This document shows positions 43,229-51,999 of a DNA stretch of 64,000 nucleotides, piece by piece (position 1 is the first letter of the stretch; each line of letters opens with the position of its first letter). This DNA comes from G963923955 sp963923955 (GTDB lineage Bacteria > Pseudomonadota > Gammaproteobacteria > Eutrophobiales > Eutrophobiaceae). Below the pieces are notes generated by a model that saw only the letters and a list, made by a program, of their open reading frames with translations, was not told the DNA's origin and did not search any database. The position numbers were made by a program, and so were the translations under genes. The stretch is taken from assembly GCA_963923955.1 (NCBI GenBank), contig OZ000552.1, forward strand, positions 2,570,085-2,634,084. Reading direction: 5' to 3'.

Positions 43229-43511
43229 AAGCAGGCTCTTTTTTTAGGGCGGGGGTAAATGCTGCCCCTAAACAGGAACGATGAGGAGTATATCACTGAT
43301 GCGCAAAGAAAAAGGCATAGTCAAACGCAAGTTTAATATTGAAAGGCCCACCGGTTGTACGCCGGCCCGCGCGCATAAAGTACGCATGGTGCCTGCGGAT
43401 CATGTGTGTGAGTCAGCCGCAAGCAGACCGGCGGCGGCTTGATGCGCTTATTCGTGAAACGCTGATTGGGCTTGCATGAGCGGCCAGATGCGGCACGGGG
43501 GTTGTAAGGAT
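43229..43511. other. Gap between rpiA and the 6S RNA gene
   Basis: A 283-bp stretch downstream of 6S RNA. In E. coli a formyl-THF cyclo-ligase gene follows 6S RNA; here none is present. A 47-codon frame at 43299-43442 on the plus strand starts after GAGGAG but resembles nothing known. No terminator with a T tract is obvious after the 6S 3' end. Confidence 0.35.
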
Positions 43512-43694
43512 GGGCACCAACTGCAGCGGCATGAAAGACATTGAACTTGAACCCGCAGGTTCAAGTGGGAACAGCGGGCGACATATCAGGCTCCCCGCCT
43601 TAAGGCGGGTATGCACAACAACATCGCAGTTTAGCTCCCGTCGTGGTAAATTAGGCTCAAGTTACCAGTCTTAACACCACCGCAGTCAGCACCC
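43512..43694 (-). ncRNA. ssrS: 6S RNA
   Basis: 6S RNA binds sigma-70 RNA polymerase and down-regulates transcription in stationary phase. Evidence is structural and positional. On the minus strand, bases 43694-43674 (GGGTGCTGACTGCGGTGGTGT) pair along 21 positions with 43532-43512 (ATGCCGCTGCAGTTGGTGCCC), with several G-U pairs. This gives a closing stem around a 183-nt RNA, close to the 184 nt of E. coli 6S. The conserved 3'-side hairpin CTTGAACC-TGCG-GGTTCAAG lies at 43565-43546. Segments TTGAGCC, ACCACG, GCATACC and GGAGCCTGA follow the E. coli order. It lies directly downstream of zapA, as in most gammaproteobacteria. Ends are estimated to within a few bases. Confidence 0.88.
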
Positions 43695-43788
43695 AAAACT
43701 TAATCTTTAAAAAAACAAGCGCCGTTTGCCCTTATGTTTGTGCGAATAATACGCAGCTAAGCATTTCAAAGTCCAGCGATGCGCGCAT

Positions 43789-44103
43789 TCACATCTCCAG
43801 TTGTCCGCCGCCCACCAGGGCCTTGTCGATCTTGTTTTGCAGGCGCCGGAGCGTATTATCTATAGTAGCAGTATAGTCCTCATTATCGCGTTTGTATGCA
43901 AGTAATTCGTTGGTGATATTCAGCGCAGTCATCACCGCAATGCGCTCGCTGCCGATCACCCGGCCGCTGTCTTTCATCTGCTTTAACTTCCTGTTTAGAA
44001 AGGTAACGGCGCTGTGTAACTGTTCACGCTCTTCATCACTACACGAAATTAGGTATTCCTTGCCCAGGAGCATGACATTGACGGGTCTGACGTTGTCATT
44101 CAT
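43789..44103 (-). CDS. zapA: Cell-division protein ZapA
   Basis: A 104-residue FtsZ-associated protein that bundles Z-ring filaments. It matches ZapA: VNVMLLGKEYLISCSDEERE, QLHSAVTFLNRKLKQMKDSG, IGSERIAVMTALNITNELLA and a C-terminal coiled coil (ATIDNTLRRLQNKIDKAL). The start overlaps the preceding ZapB-like gene by 4 bp. It is followed by 6S RNA, the classic neighbour. Confidence 0.93.
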   Translation of the reverse strand: MNDNVRPVNVMLLGKEYLISCSDEEREQLHSAVTFLNRKLKQMKDSGRVIGSERIAVMTALNITNELLAYKRDNEDYTATIDNTLRRLQNKIDKALVGGGQLEM

Positions 44104-44324
44104 GAGCGGGTTTCCATCGCGCGCAGCCGCGAGATCATGGATTCAATGCGTGCCCTCGCCTGCTCGGTCTTCTCAATCAAGATGGAGCGCTCGCTCATCA
44201 GGTTATCCTGTTGATTGCGCAAGGCGGAGTTTTCGTTTTTTAATTCCCCGACTGTGCGGATCAACTCATCAACCCTGGCCTCCAGCGCAGATAGATCGGT
44301 ATTTTCAGTCTTGTTTGCCGTCAT
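44100..44324 (-). CDS. ZapB-like coiled-coil protein (TIGR02449 type)
   Basis: A 74-residue protein that is almost entirely coiled coil: ALEARVDELIRTVGELKNEN, SALRNQQDNLMSERSILIEK, TEQARARIESMISRLRAMET. Such small proteins precede zapA in many gammaproteobacteria and are thought to act in cell division. It overlaps zapA (ATGA-type, 4 bp). The 212-bp gap before the divergent pepP carries the promoters for both directions. Confidence 0.8.
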   Translation of the reverse strand: MTANKTENTDLSALEARVDELIRTVGELKNENSALRNQQDNLMSERSILIEKTEQARARIESMISRLRAMETRS

Positions 44325-44536
44325 GAGCCTTGCAAGCTGCCTGTATTGTCAATCTGTCTGATCATCTCTATCTGACGCGCCATTATCCGAAAAAGCCCAT
44401 AGCATCAATATAGAGCGCCACCACATAGCGGTCAACTGCTCTTAGCCCGGCATTTGTATTTTGCGCTGAAATCTATACGATATTGCCCCGTAAAAGCATC
44501 ACATTAAAAATATTACATTTAGAAACTTAAGCACCG

Positions 44537-45853
44537 ATGGACAGCAAAGAATTCCCCCGCCGCCGCAAGCGGCTGATGAACATGATGGGCGATGACAGCG
44601 TGGCCATCCTGCCGGCCGCCGCCATGCGCACCCGCAGCCGCGACACCTACCACGCCTACCGCCCCGACAGCGATTTTTATTACTTAACCCGCTTTCCCGA
44701 GCCGGAGGCCGTGGCCGTGTTGGTGCCGGATCGCCGCCACGGCGAGTTTGTCCTGTTCTGCCGCGAGCGTGATGCCAAGGCCGAGACCTGGGACGGCAAG
44801 CGCGCCGGCTTAGAAGGCGCATGCGAGGAATACGGCGCCGATGATGCCTTCCCGATTGCCGATATGGACGAGATCCTGCCCGGTCTGCTGGAGGATAAAG
44901 AGCGGATTTACTACACCATGGGCAATGACCAGAGCTTTGATCAGCGTGTGGTCGGTTGGGTGAACGAGATCCGCCAGCGCAGCCGCGCCGGCATCCACGC
45001 CCCGGAGGAGTTTATCTCCCTCAACCACATCCTCCACGACCTGCGCCTATACAAGAGCCGCGCTGAGATCAGGGCCATGCGGCGGGCGGCGAAGATCTCC
45101 GCCGGCGCGCATGTGCGCGCCATGCAGCGCTGCAGGCCCGGCCTGATGGAATACCAGATCGAGGCCGAATTGCTGCATGAGTTCATGCAAAACGGCGCCC
45201 GAAGCCCGGCGTACTCCTCGATCATCGGCGGCGGGGCGAATGGCTGCATCTTGCATTACATCGACAATGACGCCGAGCTAAGAGACGGCGAGCTGCTGCT
45301 GATCGATGCCGGGGCGGAATACGAGGGTTACGCCAGCGACATCACCCGCACCTTTCCCGTGAACGGCACATTCACCCCGGCGCAGAAGGATATTTATGAG
45401 CTGGTGCTGGCGGCGCAGCAAGCGGCGATTGACAAGGTGAAGCCCGGCAATCACTGGAACGACCCGCAGGATGCGGCGATCAAGGTGATCACCCGCGGCC
45501 TGGTGCGGCTGAAGCTGCTCAAGGGGCGCGTGCCCACCCTGATTAAGGAAAAGGCCTATCGCAAGTATTACATGCACCGCATCGGCCATTGGTTAGGGAT
45601 GGACGTGCACGATGTCGGCGATTACAAGCTGGACGGGGAATGGCGCCTGCTGGAGCCGGGCATGGTGCTGACTGTGGAACCGGGGCTGTATCTGCCGGCG
45701 GCGCGGGGCTTGGCGAAGAAATGGTGGAACATCGGCATCCGCATTGAGGATGATGTGCTGGTGACAAGGGACGGCAACGAGGTGCTGAGCAGGGATGCGC
45801 CCAAGACTATTGCTGAAATCGAGGCGCTGATGGCAAATGGCCGCGCGGCATAA
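44537..45853 (+). CDS. pepP: Xaa-Pro aminopeptidase P
   Basis: A 438-residue metallopeptidase that removes N-terminal residues before proline. It has the aminopeptidase-P N-domain (RRRKRLMNMMGDDSVAILPA; SDFYYLTRFPEPEAVAVLVP) and a pita-bread catalytic domain with metal ligands in LIDAGAEYEGYASDITRTFP (two Asp), HRIGHWLGMDVHDVG (His), VLTVEPGLYLP (Glu) and IRIEDDVLVT (Glu). It is followed by ubiH with a 63-bp gap, the conserved pepP-ubiH-ubiI order; the usual upstream ygfB is absent. Confidence 0.96.
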   Translation: MDSKEFPRRRKRLMNMMGDDSVAILPAAAMRTRSRDTYHAYRPDSDFYYLTRFPEPEAVAVLVPDRRHGEFVLFCRERDAKAETWDGKRAGLEGACEEYGADDAFPIADMDEILPGLLEDKERIYYTMGNDQSFDQRVVGWVNEIRQRSRAGIHAPEEFISLNHILHDLRLYKSRAEIRAMRRAAKISAGAHVRAMQRCRPGLMEYQIEAELLHEFMQNGARSPAYSSIIGGGANGCILHYIDNDAELRDGELLLIDAGAEYEGYASDITRTFPVNGTFTPAQKDIYELVLAAQQAAIDKVKPGNHWNDPQDAAIKVITRGLVRLKLLKGRVPTLIKEKAYRKYYMHRIGHWLGMDVHDVGDYKLDGEWRLLEPGMVLTVEPGLYLPAARGLAKKWWNIGIRIEDDVLVTRDGNEVLSRDAPKTIAEIEALMANGRAA

Positions 45854-45916
45854 AGCGCCGCTCGTTTCTCTCCTCTCTTGCCAGGCGCGCAAAGCCCGGC
45901 GCCTTGAGTTGCTTTG

Positions 45917-47137
45917 ATGCAGGCCGACTACGACATCGCGATCATCGGCGGCGGCATGACCGGCGCGGCGCTCGCCTGTGCGCTCAGCGGTGAGCAGGCC
46001 CGCGTTGCCGTCATCGATGCCGTATCGCTTGGTGATGAGGCGCAGCCCAGCTATGATGCGCGCGGCCTGTCCTTATCGCTGTCCTCGCAGCGCATCCTGG
46101 CGGCGCTTGATCTCTGGCCGCAGCTGGCCGCCCATGCCAACCCGCTGCGGCAGATCCATGTCAGCGAGCGCGGCCGCTTCAGTTGCGTGCGCCTGCGGGC
46201 GGATGCGCTGAACCTGGACGCGCTGGGTTATGTCGTGCTTGCCAGCGAGTTGGGGCGGGCGCTGTTGTCCGGCTTAGCTAAGGCCGACAACATCAACCTG
46301 CTCTGCCCGGCGCGGGTATCGGCAGTGACACCGGATGCCGATGCCGTCCGCATGCAGGTGGCGACGGCGGCAGGGGAAACACAACTGCGCTGCAAGCTGC
46401 TGGTGGTGGCCGATGGTACGCACTCGGCCATACGAGCGCAGCTGGGCATCAAGACCCGCTTCAAAGACTACGGCCAGAGCGCCATCGTGGCGAATATCAC
46501 GCCGGCGCGCCCGCACCGCGACACGGCCTATGAGCGCTTTACCGCGAGCGGGCCCTTTGCCCTGTTGCCGCTGCCGGAAGGGCGTTGCGTGGCGGTATAT
46601 ACGGCGACAACCAAAGAGGCTAAAACGCTGCTGGCGCTGGATGAGGCAGGGTTTTTACAACGAGCCGGGCAACGCTTCGGCAAGCGCTTGGGCCGCTTCA
46701 TCAGGGCCGGCGCGCGCAAGTCCTATCCGCTAACTTTCGCCGTACCCCAGACGCAGATTCGCGCGCGGCTGGTGCTGCTCGGCAATGCAGCGCACACCTT
46801 CCACCCCAACGGCGCGCAGGGCTTTAACCTGAGCCTGCGCGATGTCGCCGGGCTGGTGGATGAACTGCTGCCGACAATCCGCGCCGGCGGCGACCCCGGG
46901 GCAAGCGCCGTGCTGACGGCCTATACAACTAAGCGCGCAGCGGATCAACGGCGCATCATCGGCCTTGCCGATGGCCTGAGCAGGCTGTTCTACAACCACA
47001 ACCCGGCCGCGACCTTAGCCCGTAATCTGGGCATGCTGGGCCTGGAGCTTGCGCCCGCTCTGAAAAAGACCTTCATGCGGGAGATGATGGGCTTGCGCGG
47101 CGCACAACCGGAGTTTGTGCGCGGCCGGGCGCTGTAA
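45917..47137 (+). CDS. ubiH: Ubiquinone-biosynthesis FAD hydroxylase UbiH
   Basis: A 406-residue flavoprotein monooxygenase of ubiquinone biosynthesis. FAD motif 1 is YDIAIIGGGMTGAALACAL, and the beta2 acidic residue is in VAVIDAVS. The motif after it reads YDARGLSLSLSSQRILAALD (the Arg-Ala-xx-L...S pattern). The DG motif is VVADGTHSAIRAQLG and the GD motif VLLGNAAHTFHPNGAQGFNL. TTG at 45914 could add one residue, but ATG 45917 is the natural start. It ends 5 bp before the next FAD hydroxylase gene. Confidence 0.9.
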   Translation: MQADYDIAIIGGGMTGAALACALSGEQARVAVIDAVSLGDEAQPSYDARGLSLSLSSQRILAALDLWPQLAAHANPLRQIHVSERGRFSCVRLRADALNLDALGYVVLASELGRALLSGLAKADNINLLCPARVSAVTPDADAVRMQVATAAGETQLRCKLLVVADGTHSAIRAQLGIKTRFKDYGQSAIVANITPARPHRDTAYERFTASGPFALLPLPEGRCVAVYTATTKEAKTLLALDEAGFLQRAGQRFGKRLGRFIRAGARKSYPLTFAVPQTQIRARLVLLGNAAHTFHPNGAQGFNLSLRDVAGLVDELLPTIRAGGDPGASAVLTAYTTKRAADQRRIIGLADGLSRLFYNHNPAATLARNLGMLGLELAPALKKTFMREMMGLRGAQPEFVRGRAL

Positions 47138-47142
47138 TCCTC

Positions 47143-48435
47143 ATGCCCAAGCTGGATGCGGAAATCGTGATCATCGGCGCCGGCCCGGTCGGGGCGACCC
47201 TGGCCGGTCTTTTGGGGCGGGCGGGCATGGACTGCCTGGTGCTGAATACCGCCGCCAAGACCAGCACCCGCACTTCTGCCAAAACCGACACCAAGCCTGC
47301 CGCAACAAGCACCCCGGACCCCGACCCGCGCACTGTGGCCACGACTCGGACTATGACCCCGATTATGACCTTGGCCATCACCCCGGCCTCGCGCCGCATC
47401 CTGGAGCATCTCGATCTCTGGCGGCAGCTGCCCAAAGAGCGCATCGGTTATTTTCGGCGCATTCGGGTCTGGGATGAAAACGGCGGCGGGGCGGTGGAGT
47501 TTGACAGCGCCGAGCTGTGCGAAGCGGCGCTGGGCTACATCATCGAGCAGGCACTTATCCAGGCGGCCTTGGATGAGTTGCTGGAGGTGCTGCCCACAGT
47601 CAGCATCCAGCGCAATGCCACCGTCATCGACCTAAAGGCGGAAGAGGAGAAAATGAGCGTGGCTTTGGCAGACGGCAGAAGTTTTTCCGCTCGGCTGATC
47701 GTGGCCGCAGACGGGGCGGATTCGGCCACCCGGAAGCTGGCCGGCATCCACTACGAAGGCCGCGACTATGTACAACAGGCGCTGGCCTGTGTGGTCAAGA
47801 CCGCCCGCCCGCATGAGCACATCGCCCGGCAGCGCTTTTTGACCCGCGGCCCGCTCGCTTTCCTGCCTTTGGCCGACCCACAGCACTGCGGCGTGGTCTG
47901 GTCAAGTACGCCGGAACACGTCCGGGACTTGCTGGCGCTGGATGAAGAGCACTTCCGGCGGGAATTGCAGACGGCCTTTGCGCAGAATCTCGGAGAGGTG
48001 CTGCACAGCAGTCCCCGGCTCGCCTTCCCCTTGCAGCGGGCGCAGGCGCAGCGTTATTGCCGTCCTCGCTTCGCTCTGGTTGGCGATGCCGCCCACTCGG
48101 TGCATCCCCTGGCCGGTCAGGGCGCCAACCTCGGCCTGCTCGATGCCGCCAGCCTGTTTGAAGTGATCCAGGCGGCCCGGCAGAATAACAAAGACGTGGG
48201 CAGCCTGGCCGTGCTGCGGCGCTATGAGCGCTGGCGCCGCGGCGAGAATTACCTGATGATGATGGCCTTTGAGGGCTTTAAGTACCTGTTCGAGACGCAG
48301 ACCCGCCCGCTGCCGGCGCTGCGCAATGCGGGCATGAGAATCGTCAACCGGCTTGGCCCCTTGAAGAAGCAGATCATGCGGCGGGCGATGGGCCGGGCCG
48401 GCGACCTGCCGCAACTGGCAAAGACCGGCGGATGA
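47143..48435 (+). CDS. UbiI/VisC-type FAD hydroxylase with an unusual insertion
   Basis: A 430-residue flavoprotein of the UbiH/UbiI/UbiF group, with FAD motif EIVIIGAGPVGATLAGLLGR, DG motif IVAADGADSATRKLAG and GD motif ALVGDAAHSVHPLAGQGANL. Position after ubiH suggests UbiI (C5 hydroxylation). Two oddities: the acidic residue expected at the end of beta2 is replaced (CLVLNTAAKT), and residues 36-74 are a Thr/Pro/Ala/Asp-rich insertion before LAITPASRRILEHLDLW, where other members have only a short link and an Arg that is missing here. The insertion is in frame and in the expected loop, so it may be a tolerated expansion. The Asn substitution could alter FAD binding. Confidence 0.82.
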   Translation: MPKLDAEIVIIGAGPVGATLAGLLGRAGMDCLVLNTAAKTSTRTSAKTDTKPAATSTPDPDPRTVATTRTMTPIMTLAITPASRRILEHLDLWRQLPKERIGYFRRIRVWDENGGGAVEFDSAELCEAALGYIIEQALIQAALDELLEVLPTVSIQRNATVIDLKAEEEKMSVALADGRSFSARLIVAADGADSATRKLAGIHYEGRDYVQQALACVVKTARPHEHIARQRFLTRGPLAFLPLADPQHCGVVWSSTPEHVRDLLALDEEHFRRELQTAFAQNLGEVLHSSPRLAFPLQRAQAQRYCRPRFALVGDAAHSVHPLAGQGANLGLLDAASLFEVIQAARQNNKDVGSLAVLRRYERWRRGENYLMMMAFEGFKYLFETQTRPLPALRNAGMRIVNRLGPLKKQIMRRAMGRAGDLPQLAKTGG

Positions 48436-48451
48436 GGCCCGAAAAAAGAAG

Positions 48452-50131
48452 ATGCCTGCAACAGAAAACAGCGCGCCGAGCAATTTTATTCGCAAGATCA
48501 TTGCAGCGGATCTTGCGCAAAACAAAAACGACGGGCGTGTGCATACGCGCTTTCCGCCGGAGCCGAACGGCTATCTGCACATCGGCCATGCCAAGTCCAT
48601 CTGCCTGAATTTCGGGCTGGCCGCAGAATACGGCGGGCTGTGCAACCTGCGCTTTGACGACACCAACCCGGCCACGGAAGATGCTGAATATGTCGAAGCC
48701 ATCAAGGCCGATCTGCGCTGGCTGGGCCTTGACTGGGTCGGGCGTGAGTACTTTGCATCAGACTATTTTGCGCAGTTATATGACTATGCCCTTGCGCTGA
48801 TCAAACGGGGCCTGGCCTATGTGGACAGCTTGAGCGCCGAGCAGATCCGCGCCTACCGCGGCACCTTGACCGAGCCCGGCAAGGACAGCCCCTATCGCGG
48901 GCGGACCGTGGCGGAAAACCTGGCGCTGTTTGAGCAGATGCGCGCCGGCGAGTTTGCCGATGGCGAGCATGTACTGCGAGCGAAGATTGACATGGCCGCG
49001 CCCAACATAAACTTACGCGATCCGGTGCTGTATCGGATCCGTAAGGCGGCGCACCATCGCAGCGGCGATACGTGGTGCATCTATCCGCTATACGACTTCA
49101 CGCACAGCCTGTCCGATGCCATCGAGGGCATCACGCATTCGCTGTGCTCGCTGGAGTTTGAAGACCATCGCCCGCTGTACGACTGGTGCGTTCGGCACCT
49201 GGCCGCCGCCCGCCCGCGCCAGTATGAATTCGCCCGCCTGTTTCTGGACTACACAGTGCTGAGCAAGCGCAAGCTGATCGAGCTGGTGCGCAAGGGCCAT
49301 GTCGAGGGCTGGGATGACCCGCGCATGCCGACCTTGTCCGGGATGCGCCGGCGCGGCTATACCCCGGCCTCCATACGCCGATTTTGTGAGACGATTGGCG
49401 TCACCCGCAGCAATACCCGCATCGCCTTCAGCGTACTGGAAAACGCCTTGCGCGAAGACTTGGGAGAAGAGGCGCCGCGGGCCATGGCCGTGTTGCGGCC
49501 GTTGCGGGTGGTGATAGAGAATTATCCGCAAAACCATGAAGAGTACCTGGAAGCCGCCAACCATCCGCAAAGGCCGGAGCTGGGCCGGCGCGCAGTGCCC
49601 TTTAGCCGCGTCATTTATATTGAACGGGATGACTTTATGGAAGATGCGCCGAAGAAGTTTTTTCGCCTGACACCGAAGCGAGAGGTGCGCCTGCGCTATG
49701 CCTATTTCATCCGCTGTCGGGAGGTGATCAAAAACGCGGCCGGCGAGGTGGTGGAATTACGTTGCCGCTATGATCCGGAAACACGCGGCGGCAAGGCGCC
49801 GGACGGCCGCAAGGTGAAAGGCACGCTGCACTGGGTCTCGGAGCGACATGCGGTGAAGGCCGAGGTGCGCTTATATGAGCGGCTGTTCACAGTGGCCAAC
49901 CCGGAAAAGGGCGCGGCCGACTGGCAGAGCTATTTGAACCCGGATTCGATAGAGGTCTTGAGGGATTGCCGGGTTGAGCCGACGCTGGCCCGCGCGCGGC
50001 CGGAGGATAGATTTCAGTTTGAAAGGCTGGGATACTTCGTGGCCGATAAGGAGGACTGGGATGAAACAAGGCCGGTCTTTAACCGCGCCGTCACGCTGCG
50101 TGATAGCTGGGCGTTGAAGGCAAACAAATAA
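48452..50131 (+). CDS. glnS: Glutaminyl-tRNA synthetase
   Basis: A 559-residue class I aminoacyl-tRNA synthetase charging tRNA-Gln. The HIGH region is TRFPPEPNGYLHIGHAKSIC, and the KMSKS-type loop is TVLSKRKLIELV. NLRFDDTNPATEDAEYVEAI and YPLYDFTHSLSDAIEGITHS are family motifs. The C-terminal anticodon-binding beta domain has FYRLTPKREVRLRYAYFIRC-like sequence and the GlnRS-specific GTLHWVSERHAVKAEVRLYE. Start ATG 48452 is 17 bp after the ubiI-like stop. Confidence 0.97.
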   Translation: MPATENSAPSNFIRKIIAADLAQNKNDGRVHTRFPPEPNGYLHIGHAKSICLNFGLAAEYGGLCNLRFDDTNPATEDAEYVEAIKADLRWLGLDWVGREYFASDYFAQLYDYALALIKRGLAYVDSLSAEQIRAYRGTLTEPGKDSPYRGRTVAENLALFEQMRAGEFADGEHVLRAKIDMAAPNINLRDPVLYRIRKAAHHRSGDTWCIYPLYDFTHSLSDAIEGITHSLCSLEFEDHRPLYDWCVRHLAAARPRQYEFARLFLDYTVLSKRKLIELVRKGHVEGWDDPRMPTLSGMRRRGYTPASIRRFCETIGVTRSNTRIAFSVLENALREDLGEEAPRAMAVLRPLRVVIENYPQNHEEYLEAANHPQRPELGRRAVPFSRVIYIERDDFMEDAPKKFFRLTPKREVRLRYAYFIRCREVIKNAAGEVVELRCRYDPETRGGKAPDGRKVKGTLHWVSERHAVKAEVRLYERLFTVANPEKGAADWQSYLNPDSIEVLRDCRVEPTLARARPEDRFQFERLGYFVADKEDWDETRPVFNRAVTLRDSWALKANK

Positions 50132-50146
50132 CGGGAGAAGAGAGAC

Positions 50147-51040
50147 ATGAGCGAGCAACAAGCGGCCCTGCATGAGTCGGCAATAAAGAGCCTGGCGCTG
50201 ATCAATCGCGGCAAGGTGCGTGATATTTATGCCGTTGATGATGAGCATCTGCTGATCGTAACCACCGACCGCATCTCCGCCTTCGATGTAGTCCTGCCGC
50301 AACCCATCCCGGGCAAGGGCGCGGTGCTGACCGCCGTCTCCAACTTCTGGTTTGCGCGCACCGAGGCCCTCATCGGCAACCAGTTCAGCGCCAGGACATT
50401 GGAAGAAGTCCTGCCTGATGCGGAAGAACGCAGGCCGATAACGGGCCGCGGCATTGTGGTGAAGAGGCTCAAGCCGCTGCCGGTGGAGGCCATCGTGCGC
50501 GGCTACATCATCGGCTCCGGCTGGAAGGACTATCAACAGACCGGCGCCGTCTGCGGCATTGAATTGCCGCCGGGCTTACAACAGGCCGAGCAACTACCGC
50601 AGGCGATCTACACGCCATCCACCAAGGCCGAGCTTGGCGAGCATGATGAGAACATTGACTTTGCCGCCACGGTTAGACTGCTGGGCCGGGAGATGGCGGA
50701 GAGGGTGCGCACGGTGAGCCTTCAGATTTACACACAAGCGGCCGAGTACGCCCGGCAGCGCGGCATCATCATCGCCGATACCAAGTTTGAATTCGGCACC
50801 GACAAAGACGGCGCGCTGCTCTTGATTGACGAGGCACTGACCCCGGACTCCTCGCGCTTTTGGCCGGCGGATTCGTACGCGCTCGGCATGAGCCCGCCGA
50901 GCTTTGACAAGCAATACGTGCGCGATTACCTGGAGACCCTGGACTGGGATAAGACCCCGCCCGCCCCGGAACTGCCGGAGGAAGTCATCAACAACACCGC
51001 GGCGAAATACAAAGAAGCGCAAGACCGGTTGTTGGCTTAG
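50147..51040 (+). CDS. purC: SAICAR synthetase
   Basis: A 297-residue purine-biosynthesis ligase joining aspartate to CAIR. Motifs: GKVRDIYAVDDEHLLIVTTD, RISAFDVVLPQPIPGKGAVL, EAIVRGYIIGSGWKDYQQTG, STKAELGEHDENI, IIIADTKFEFGTDKDGALLL and DEALTPDSSRFWPADSYALG. It is the longer form, about 300 residues, seen in yeast and many proteobacteria. It follows glnS by 15 bp; RM genes follow after 17 bp. Confidence 0.96.
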   Translation: MSEQQAALHESAIKSLALINRGKVRDIYAVDDEHLLIVTTDRISAFDVVLPQPIPGKGAVLTAVSNFWFARTEALIGNQFSARTLEEVLPDAEERRPITGRGIVVKRLKPLPVEAIVRGYIIGSGWKDYQQTGAVCGIELPPGLQQAEQLPQAIYTPSTKAELGEHDENIDFAATVRLLGREMAERVRTVSLQIYTQAAEYARQRGIIIADTKFEFGTDKDGALLLIDEALTPDSSRFWPADSYALGMSPPSFDKQYVRDYLETLDWDKTPPAPELPEEVINNTAAKYKEAQDRLLA

Positions 51041-51057
51041 ACTGGCGGCATGAAATA

Positions 51058-51999
51058 ATGAGTCAAGTGGATCCAATGCGCACTCCTGAACTTGCCGCTG
51101 CGGTGGAAAAATCCGCTGCCCGGGGCAGTCGAAGACGCAAGCGAGTCTTAGCGGGCGAAGGCTTCCGCTTCTACCACCAGTCATCGAAGGCCATGCCGCA
51201 ATGCGCCGACAACTCTATTGCCTTAACCATCACTTCGCCGCCGTACTGGAATGCGATCGATTATGACATTCACGCCGAACAAGGCAAGGACGCCTGGCAC
51301 CGCGAGCGCGCCTATTGCGGCTTTGGCGATAGCTTTGAAACATACATCGAGAACATCGGCACGGTTTTTACGGAAGTGCTGCGCGCCACGATGGCAGGCG
51401 GGTTCTGCGCCGTGGTTGTTGGTACGATTCTGTATAAAAAGAAGCACTATCCAGCGCCGATGATGATCACGGCAAAAATGCAGAACAGCGGCTGGGAGTT
51501 TCATCAGGACATCATCTGGAACAAGGTCACCGGCGGCGTGAAGCGCGCCGGGTCGTTCATCCAGCGGCCGCGGGCGGGCTACTACTACCCGAACATTATG
51601 ACCGAGTACGTGCTGATCTTCAGAAAGCCCGGTGCATACCGGCGCGGTGCGGCCGCGGCCCTACCGATTGACGACTTGTTCACGCGGGATATTGCCAACA
51701 ATGTCTGGCATATCGCGCCCGTACCGCCAGGCCAGATCGACCATCCTTGTCCCTATCCGCAGGAGTTAGTGCGGCGGCTTGTTGTGCTGTATTCAGAACC
51801 GGGCGATGAGATTCTGGACCCCTTTCTCGGCAGCGGACAGACGGCGTTGGTGGCATTGGCGCAAAATCGGCGCTGCGTCGGCTATGACATTGAGGCGCGC
51901 TATTTGGACATGGCGGCGGCGCAGATACAGAACCCGCCCGCGCCGCGCAAGTTCAACCTCATTGCGAAGTTTGAGAAGATCAAGGCGATGGTGCGATGA
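51058..51999 (+). CDS. Type II DNA methyltransferase, beta class (second system)
   Basis: A 313-residue DNA methyltransferase. Catalytic motif ITSPPYWNAIDYDIH comes early (about residue 60) and the SAM-binding motif LDPFLGSGQTALVAL (about 258) late, as in the beta class, probably N4-cytosine. The specificity region spans residues 90-230. The N-terminal 35 residues are basic and probably flexible. It starts 17 bp after purC and its stop overlaps the nuclease start by 4 bp (ATGA). It is unlike the methyltransferase at 26226 outside the motifs, so this is a separate system. Confidence 0.88.
   Translation: MSQVDPMRTPELAAAVEKSAARGSRRRKRVLAGEGFRFYHQSSKAMPQCADNSIALTITSPPYWNAIDYDIHAEQGKDAWHRERAYCGFGDSFETYIENIGTVFTEVLRATMAGGFCAVVVGTILYKKKHYPAPMMITAKMQNSGWEFHQDIIWNKVTGGVKRAGSFIQRPRAGYYYPNIMTEYVLIFRKPGAYRRGAAAALPIDDLFTRDIANNVWHIAPVPPGQIDHPCPYPQELVRRLVVLYSEPGDEILDPFLGSGQTALVALAQNRRCVGYDIEARYLDMAAAQIQNPPAPRKFNLIAKFEKIKAMVR

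Noticed and set aside
43299..43442. 47-codon plus-strand ORF with GAGGAG upstream
   Set aside because: It resembles a gene start but encodes no recognisable domain, lies downstream of 6S RNA on the other strand and has unusual composition; support is too weak to list as a gene.
43546..43565. GGTTCAA element looking like a tRNA T-loop
   Set aside because: It is part of a perfect hairpin conserved in 6S RNA, with no cloverleaf around it.
43413..43616. 67-codon minus-strand frame
   Set aside because: Lies within and just past the 6S RNA; explained by the RNA gene.
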